From assembly GCA_015709315.1 (NCBI GenBank), contig JACCQI010000023.1:1-49980 (forward strand): a DNA stretch of 49,980 nt, written 5' to 3'. Below are positions 45,526-49,980 of the stretch, one piece after another. Origin of the DNA: Desulfovibrionaceae bacterium. Lineage in GTDB: Bacteria > Desulfobacterota > Desulfovibrionia > Desulfovibrionales > Desulfovibrionaceae. A model generated the notes under the pieces. That model had not been told where the DNA came from, did not search any database, and saw nothing but the letters and a program-made list of their open reading frames with translations. The position numbers were made by a program, and so were the translations under genes. Positions within the stretch are counted from its first letter, which is position 1. Each line of letters begins with the position of its first letter.

Positions 45526-47463
45526 GTGCAGATCGAAGTCGCTGGCAAGCAGGTTGATTTGGCCGACGGGGCGTCGTGTGCCGATGCCCTGGCAGAGGGC
45601 TTGTCCAAGAAGCAGTTCAAGAAGGTAGTGGCCGCCCAGTGCGGCGACACAACCCTTGACCTGTCCGCGACCGTTCCCGCCGACTGCACCGCCATCGCGC
45701 CGGTTCTCGAGGATTCCGAGGAAGGGCTGGACATCATCCGCCATTCCGCCGCCCACCTCATGGCCGAGGCCGTCAAGAAGCTTTTCCCCGCCGCCAAGGT
45801 GACCATCGGCCCGGCCATCAAGGACGGGTTCTACTACGATTTCGATTTCGAACGCCCGTTCACGCCCGAGGACCTGGAGGCCATCGAGAAGGAAATGCTC
45901 TCCTCGGTGGGCGCGAACAAGGAGTTTGCGCGCTCGGTACTGTGCAAGGCCGACGCCGTGAAGCTCTTCAAGGACATGGGCGAGGACTACAAGCCCGAGA
46001 TCATGGACGACCTGGGCGGCGACGAGTTTTCCGTCTACACCCAGGGCGACTTCGTGGACCTGTGCCGCGGCCCGCACGTGGCCCGCACCGGCCAGATCAA
46101 GGCGTTCAAGCTGCTGTCCGTGGCCGGGGCCTATTGGCGCGGCGACGAGAAGAACAAGCAGTTGCAGCGCATATACGGCACCGCGTGGAACGATCCCAAG
46201 GCGCTCAAGAAGCACCTCAACCGTCTCGAAGAAGCCAAGAAGCGCGACCACCGCAAGCTCGGCAAGCAGCTCGACCTGTTCTCCTTCTCCGAGGAGATCG
46301 GCCCGGGCATGTCCCTGTGGCATCCCCGCGGCATGCTGCTCCGGGCCATCCTGGAGGACTTCGAGCGCAAGGAGCACCTGAAGCGCGGCTACGAGCTGGT
46401 GCAGGGACCGATCATCCTCAAGCGCGAGCTGTGGGAGAAGTCGGGCCATTACGACAATTACCGTGAAAACATGTACTTCACGGAGATCGACGACCAGGCG
46501 TACGGCATCAAGCCCATGAACTGCCTGGCGCACATGATCATCTATAAAAGAAAGATCATGAGCTACCGCGACCTGCCCCAGCGCTACTTCGAGCTGGGCG
46601 TGGTCCACCGCCACGAGAAGTCCGGCGTGCTGCACGGGCTGATGCGCGTGCGCACCTTCACCCAGGACGACGCGCACATCATCTGCCGTCCCGACCAGGT
46701 GGAGGAGGAGATCCTCGACCTCATCAAGTTCTACCAGGACATCTACGCGCTGTTCGACTACGAGTTCGACGTGGAGCTGTCCACTCGGCCCGAAAAGTCC
46801 ATCGGCACGGACGAGGACTGGGAGTTGGCCACCGAGGGATTGCGCCATGCATTGGACAAATCGGGCATGCAATATCAGGTCAACGAGGGCGACGGCGCGT
46901 TTTACGGTCCCAAGATCGACTTCCACCTGCGCGACTCCATCGGCCGGTCCTGGCAATGCGGCACAATTCAAGTCGATTTCACCTTGCCAGAGCGCTTTGA
47001 CATAGTATATGTCGGCGAGGACGGTGAGAGGCACCGGCCCGTTATGATCCATCGCGCCATGCTCGGCTCCATCGAACGCTTCATCGGCGTCTTGACGGAG
47101 CACTGTGCGGGTGCGTATCCTGTTTGGCTGGCTCCGGTGCAGGCACGTCTGCTGAACGTGACCGACGCGCAGCTTGATTTCATGAAGAAAGCCGAGAAGT
47201 TCTTCGCTGCAAAGGGCATCCGCATCGACGCGGATTCCCGCAACGAGAAGCTCGGATACAAGATACGGGAAGCTCAGGTTGAGAAGATCCCGTTCATGTT
47301 GGTAATCGGTGACAAAGAGGTTGAGGCCGGGAGTGTCAACGTTCGTTCGCGAGACGGCGAGGACCCCGGTATGGTGACATTGGAAGAGGCCGCGCGGCTG
47401 ATGCTTGACGCCGCAAGGGCTCCTTTCGAAGCAGGAGGAATGAGCTATAGCTTTTCGGGGTAA
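45526..47463 (+). CDS. thrS: Threonyl-tRNA synthetase
   Basis: A 645-residue class II synthetase that charges tRNA-Thr. N-terminal TGS domain (QIEVAGKQVDLADGAS), editing domain with HSAAHLMAEAVKKLFP and CRGPHV, catalytic core with MNCLAHMIIYKR, HRHEKSGVLHGLMRVRTFTQDDAH, GAFYGPKIDFHLRD and GTIQVDFTLPERF, and an anticodon domain with GDKEVEAGSVNVRSR. I chose GTG 45526 over ATG 45487: it places the TGS strand at the N-terminus and has AGGAG about 10 nt upstream. Its last 17 nt overlap infC. This starts the thrS-infC-rpmI-rplT-pheS group. Confidence 0.96.
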   Translation: MQIEVAGKQVDLADGASCADALAEGLSKKQFKKVVAAQCGDTTLDLSATVPADCTAIAPVLEDSEEGLDIIRHSAAHLMAEAVKKLFPAAKVTIGPAIKDGFYYDFDFERPFTPEDLEAIEKEMLSSVGANKEFARSVLCKADAVKLFKDMGEDYKPEIMDDLGGDEFSVYTQGDFVDLCRGPHVARTGQIKAFKLLSVAGAYWRGDEKNKQLQRIYGTAWNDPKALKKHLNRLEEAKKRDHRKLGKQLDLFSFSEEIGPGMSLWHPRGMLLRAILEDFERKEHLKRGYELVQGPIILKRELWEKSGHYDNYRENMYFTEIDDQAYGIKPMNCLAHMIIYKRKIMSYRDLPQRYFELGVVHRHEKSGVLHGLMRVRTFTQDDAHIICRPDQVEEEILDLIKFYQDIYALFDYEFDVELSTRPEKSIGTDEDWELATEGLRHALDKSGMQYQVNEGDGAFYGPKIDFHLRDSIGRSWQCGTIQVDFTLPERFDIVYVGEDGERHRPVMIHRAMLGSIERFIGVLTEHCAGAYPVWLAPVQARLLNVTDAQLDFMKKAEKFFAAKGIRIDADSRNEKLGYKIREAQVEKIPFMLVIGDKEVEAGSVNVRSRDGEDPGMVTLEEAARLMLDAARAPFEAGGMSYSFSG

Positions 47464-47992
47464 CGACCGCCGGGGTCAGAAACGTGACGACGTCCGGCGC
47501 AACGAAAGGATTCGCATCCCCAAGGTGCGGGTCGTGGACGATGACGGCGAACAGTTGGGAGTGATGGCAACCCGCGACGCACTGGACCGTGCGCGCGAGA
47601 AGGGACTCGACCTTGTGGAGGTCGCGCCCAATGCCGATCCGCCTGTTTGCAAGATCATGGATTACGGGAAGTTCAAGTACCAGCAGCAGAAGAAGCTGCA
47701 GGAGGCCAAGAAGAAACAGACCGTGATCAAGATCAAGGAAGTCAAGTTCCGGCCGAAGACCGATGAGCACGATTACCAGACCAAGCTCAAGAAGATAGTT
47801 AAATTTCTGGAAGGCGGTGACCGCTGCAAGGTGACCATCTTCTTCCGGGGACGCGAGATCGTCCACAAGGACCGCGGTCTGACCATGCTCGACCGCGTTG
47901 TCGAGGACACCCAGGATCTCGCCAAAGTCGAGAGCAAGCCCATGTCTGAGGGACGGACCATGACCATGATGCTTGCTCCGGTGAAGAAATAA
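47447..47992 (+). CDS. infC: Translation initiation factor IF-3 (AUA start)
   Basis: IF-3 binds the 30S subunit and proofreads start-codon pairing. The protein has the N-domain (RRNERIRIPKVRVVDDDGEQLG, VEVAPNADPPVCKIMDYGKFKY) and C-domain (KEVKFRPKTDEHDYQTKLK, RGREIVHKDRG). No ATG, GTG or TTG fits this N-terminus: the conserved part begins before GTG 47525, while an upstream TGA limits the frame. The codon ATA at 47447, with AGGAGG 8 nt upstream, gives a 181-residue IF-3 starting (I/M)AFRGNDRRGQ. Non-AUG starts are typical of infC and let IF-3 repress its own translation. It overlaps thrS by 17 nt. Confidence 0.85.
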   Translation: MAFRGNDRRGQKRDDVRRNERIRIPKVRVVDDDGEQLGVMATRDALDRAREKGLDLVEVAPNADPPVCKIMDYGKFKYQQQKKLQEAKKKQTVIKIKEVKFRPKTDEHDYQTKLKKIVKFLEGGDRCKVTIFFRGREIVHKDRGLTMLDRVVEDTQDLAKVESKPMSEGRTMTMMLAPVKK

Positions 47993-48039
47993 CCGGATAT
48001 TCGGTTTACGGGGAATCTTCCCCATATCAAGGAGTTACT

Positions 48040-48237
48040 ATGCCCAAGATCAAAACCCGTCGCGCAGCAGCCAAGCGGTTCTCCCGGACCGCCACCGGCA
48101 AGTTCAAGCGTCGCCGCAAAAACCTCCGTCACATTCTGACCAAGAAGAATGCCAAGAGGAAGCGTCGCCTGGGCCAGTCCACCACCGTGGACTCCGCCAA
48201 CATGAAGGCTGTACGTCGTCAGTTGCCCAACGGTTAG
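48040..48237 (+). CDS. rpmI: Ribosomal protein L35
   Basis: A 65-residue basic protein MPKIKTRRAAAKRFSRTATG, with GKFKRRRKNLRHILTKKNAK and a VRRQLPNG ending. This is full-length L35, a 50S subunit protein. AAGGAG lies 7 nt upstream of ATG 48040. The usual infC-rpmI-rplT order is kept. It precedes rplT by 170 nt, a gap filled by an RNA hairpin. Confidence 0.97.
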   Translation: MPKIKTRRAAAKRFSRTATGKFKRRRKNLRHILTKKNAKRKRRLGQSTTVDSANMKAVRRQLPNG

Positions 48238-48241
48238 TTTG

Positions 48242-48313
48242 ATCTGATACACGCCCGTCGGCGGCGTTCGGCAAGCGGGTATGCCCCGCACGCCGTCCGA
48301 CCCGGCTTCAGAT
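48242..48313 (+). promoter_or_regulatory. Candidate ribosomal-protein leader structure (rpmI-rplT gap)
   Basis: A long nested stem: ATCTGA (48242-48247) with TCAGAT (48308-48313); GCC (48253-48255) with GGC (48304-48306); GTCGG (48257-48261) with CCGAC (48297-48301); GGCGT (48263-48267) with ACGCC (48290-48294); GCGGG (48275-48279) with CCCGC (48285-48289) around a 5-nt loop. It lacks a T-run. L20 represses its own operon by binding mRNA structures that mimic its rRNA site, and this sits 95 nt before rplT, which suggests such a site. Confidence 0.55.
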
Positions 48314-48407
48314 TAAGGCCCGTTGATCGAATCATTAACCCTGTAGAATCTGCCTCGTCGGGGGAGTCCGTCCGGCCCGGGAGGTAAAAAAAGATGGAGG
48401 TTTAACC

Positions 48408-48761
48408 ATGAGAGTTAAACGCGGTGTCGCCGCCAAGAGGCGTCACAACAAATACCTGAAGATGGCCAAGGGCTATCGCGGCGCGGGTTCCCGCCTGTAC
48501 CGCACCGCGCGCGAGCGCGTTGAAAAGGCCCTGTGCAACGCATACCGTGACCGCAAGCGCAAGAAACGCGAATTTCGCAAGCTGTGGATCATGCGCATCA
48601 ACGCCGCCGCCCGCATCAACGGCCTGTCCTACAGCCGTCTGATGAACGGCCTGAAGCTGGCCGGCATCGAGCTGAACCGCAAGGTCCTGGCGGACATGGC
48701 GGTCCGCGATCCCCAGGTGTTCGCCAAAATCGCAGAGGCCGCAAAAGCCAAAGTGAGCTAA
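48408..48761 (+). CDS. rplT: Ribosomal protein L20
   Basis: A 117-residue 50S protein, [20 protein letters not shown], with [21 protein letters not shown] and [20 protein letters not shown], typical of L20. GGAGG lies about 8 nt upstream of ATG 48408. It is the likely autoregulator of this operon. pheS follows by 3 nt. Confidence 0.97.
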   Translation: MRVKRGVAAKRRHNKYLKMAKGYRGAGSRLYRTARERVEKALCNAYRDRKRKKREFRKLWIMRINAAARINGLSYSRLMNGLKLAGIELNRKVLADMAVRDPQVFAKIAEAAKAKVS

Positions 48762-48764
48762 ATC

Positions 48765-49817
48765 GTGAGTAATGAATTGAAGTCCTTCCTGGAAGGACTC
48801 GACAGCCTGGCCCAGGATTGCGAATCTCGCAAGGGCCAGGCTTGTTCGTTGAAGGCGTTGGAGGAACTCCGCATCGAGTTTCTGGGCCGCAAGGGCCGGC
48901 TGGCCGGCCTCATGGGCTGTCTCGGCAAGCTCGAAAACTGCGACAAGCCCGCAGGCGGCAAGAAGGCCAACGAGGTCAAGCAGCGCATCACCGAACTTCT
49001 GGACGGCTGGGAGTCCGAGCTGTCCGTGGCCGAGTCGAGCCAGGCGCTGTCCAAGTTCGACCCCTCCATGCCGGGCCGCAGGCCGTGGGCAGGCTCGCTC
49101 CATCCGGTCACCCTGGTCATGGAGGATATCTGCAACGTCCTGGGCGGCCTCGGCTTCGAGCATGTCTCCGGCCCTGAGGTCGAGAACGACTGGCACAACT
49201 TCGAGGCCCTGAACATCCCGCCCGAGCACCCGGCCCGCGACATGCAGGACACCCTGTACGTTTCGGACAACATCGTGCTCAGGACCCACACCTCGGGCAT
49301 GCAGATCCGCAGCATGCTCAAGCAGCAGCCGCCCGTGGCCGTCATCGCGCCCGGCAAGGTCTACCGCCGCGACTCCGACCTGACCCATACCCCCATGTTC
49401 CACCAGATCGAGGGGCTGCTGGTCGATCACCACGTGTCCATGGCCGATTTGCGCGGCACGCTCACCGTGTTCGTCCGCAAGATATTCGGCGCCAGGACCG
49501 AGGTTCGCTTCCGGCCGAGCTTCTTCCCCTTCACCGAACCCAGCGCCGAGGTGGACATCTCCTGCGTCATGTGCGGCGGCAAGGGCGAGGCCGACGGCCA
49601 CACCTGCCGCGTGTGCAAGGGCACGGGCTGGGTCGAGATCCTGGGCTGCGGCATGGTCGATCCCAACGTGTTCAAGTCCGTGGGCTATGATCCGGAGCTG
49701 TACACCGGCTTCGCCTTCGGCCTGGGCATCGAGCGCGTGGCCATGCTGAAGTACGGCATCGGCGACCTGCGCATGTTCTTTGAGAACGACGTCCGTTTCC
49801 TGGAACAGTTCGCTTAA
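48765..49817 (+). CDS. pheS: Phenylalanyl-tRNA synthetase alpha subunit
   Basis: A 350-residue class II synthetase subunit with an N-terminal coiled coil (~1-85), [37 protein letters not shown] (motif 2 region), [41 protein letters not shown] and motif 3 [20 protein letters not shown]. The metal-binding-like insert with CVMCGGKG and CRVCKGTGW is seen in other bacterial PheS. The GTG start at 48765 lies 3 nt after rplT and has a weak SD, which suggests coupling to rplT translation. pheT is required for activity but does not begin before the window ends. Confidence 0.96.
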   Translation: MSNELKSFLEGLDSLAQDCESRKGQACSLKALEELRIEFLGRKGRLAGLMGCLGKLENCDKPAGGKKANEVKQRITELLDGWESELSVAESSQALSKFDPSMPGRRPWAGSLHPVTLVMEDICNVLGGLGFEHVSGPEVENDWHNFEALNIPPEHPARDMQDTLYVSDNIVLRTHTSGMQIRSMLKQQPPVAVIAPGKVYRRDSDLTHTPMFHQIEGLLVDHHVSMADLRGTLTVFVRKIFGARTEVRFRPSFFPFTEPSAEVDISCVMCGGKGEADGHTCRVCKGTGWVEILGCGMVDPNVFKSVGYDPELYTGFAFGLGIERVAMLKYGIGDLRMFFENDVRFLEQFA

Positions 49818-49828
49818 GAAAATGTGAC

Positions 49829-49864
49829 GGCGTGCCGGGGCCGACGCCCCCGCACGCCTCTTTG
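49829..49864 (+). terminator. Terminator-like hairpin after pheS
   Basis: GGCGTGC (49829-49835) pairs with GCACGCC (49852-49858), and GGGG with CCCC inside, around a 6-nt loop with one C-C mismatch, followed by TCTTTG. It lies 12 nt after the pheS stop. Confidence 0.6.
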
Positions 49865-49980
49865 ACATAGTGGGCTCGCCGGAGCCCACCCCCACGAAGA
49901 CAACTTTTCCGCCTCCCCCCGAACCGCGCGAATGCGTAGACAAAAAGTTTGGGAAAAGGAGGGGATGGGGGTCCGGGGGA
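49865..49980. other. Gene-free edge sequence with hairpin
   Basis: GTGGGCTC (49870-49877) pairs perfectly with GAGCCCAC (49882-49889) with a 4-nt loop. The last 60 nt are G/C tract-rich (AAGGAGGGGATGGGGGTCCGGGG) and show no convincing frame or start for pheT. They resemble a dispersed intergenic repeat more than a gene. The sequence is cut off here. Confidence 0.5.

Noticed and set aside
1-49980. Mobile elements, CRISPR arrays, prophage or defence systems
   Set aside because: No transposase, integrase, direct-repeat array, restriction enzyme or phage structural gene was found.

Overview
The window looks like chromosomal backbone of a GC-rich, sulfate-reducing deltaproteobacterium of the Desulfovibrio/Pseudodesulfovibrio type. 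I infer this from gene content: a HypF hydrogenase maturase, a ferredoxin with Asp at a cluster-ligand position, a MoeA fused to a periplasmic-binding-like domain, a very large FAD/Fe-S lactate-type dehydrogenase, an HBM-type chemoreceptor and a CbiR-CobU cobamide salvage pair. No transposase, integrase, prophage, CRISPR array or restriction system is visible. Both window edges carry gene-poor stretches with strong inverted repeats.

Layout. 1-522 holds no gene, only hairpins and a bidirectional terminator. 523-2876 (minus) is a cobamide-remodelling operon (cbiR, cobU) ending in a DHH phosphoesterase. A likely unannotated 47-residue protein starts divergently at 2927. 3100-6201 (minus) is an EndoQ-like nuclease fused to a UvrD/Rep helicase. 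6296-11509 (plus) is a MarR regulator, a membrane protein and an RND efflux pair, behind a promoter with a palindrome over its -35. 11592-12656 holds a ComFB-like protein and an unknown gene, divergently arranged. 12764-16743 (minus) holds an aminotransferase, an FKBP/SlyD isomerase, trpS, a site-2 protease and a CheY-like receiver. 16949-20024 (plus) holds a ThiS-like sulfur carrier, a TtuA-type tRNA thiolase, a glycosyltransferase and a signal peptidase. 20026-22993 (minus) is paaI-type thioesterase, ruvX, mltG and an exported Ppx/GppA-like protein.

23204-28912 (minus) carries the 1173-residue FAD/Fe-S oxidoreductase and a chemoreceptor. 29301-31656 (plus) is a two-gene serine pathway (class V aminotransferase, serA). 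31716-35950 (minus) holds a Pmp3-type peptide, a DUF3298 protein, hypF and a DUF362 protein. 36032-38640 (plus) holds a double ABC ATPase, a structured non-coding stretch, an RRM protein, a small Lys-rich protein and a cold-shock protein. 38719-41890 (minus) is an M29 aminopeptidase and the MoeA-PBP fusion. 42175-45232 (plus) is a ferredoxin, a YkgJ Cys-cluster protein, an unknown, a TPR and a HEAT-like protein. 45366-49817 is tRNA-Val(GAC) followed by thrS-infC-rpmI-rplT-pheS.

The window is mostly housekeeping. The items that merit a second look are small or regulatory: infC starting at an AUA codon inside the end of thrS; a nested RNA hairpin between rpmI and rplT; three consecutive hairpins upstream of the RRM gene; a sulfur carrier ending in Ala-Gly instead of Gly-Gly; a signal-peptide-bearing Ppx/GppA fold; the EndoQ-UvrD fusion; a strong-SD small ORF missed by length cut-offs; and pheS closed off by hairpins with no pheT following within the window. 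I see no convincing multi-gene system that is wholly new.
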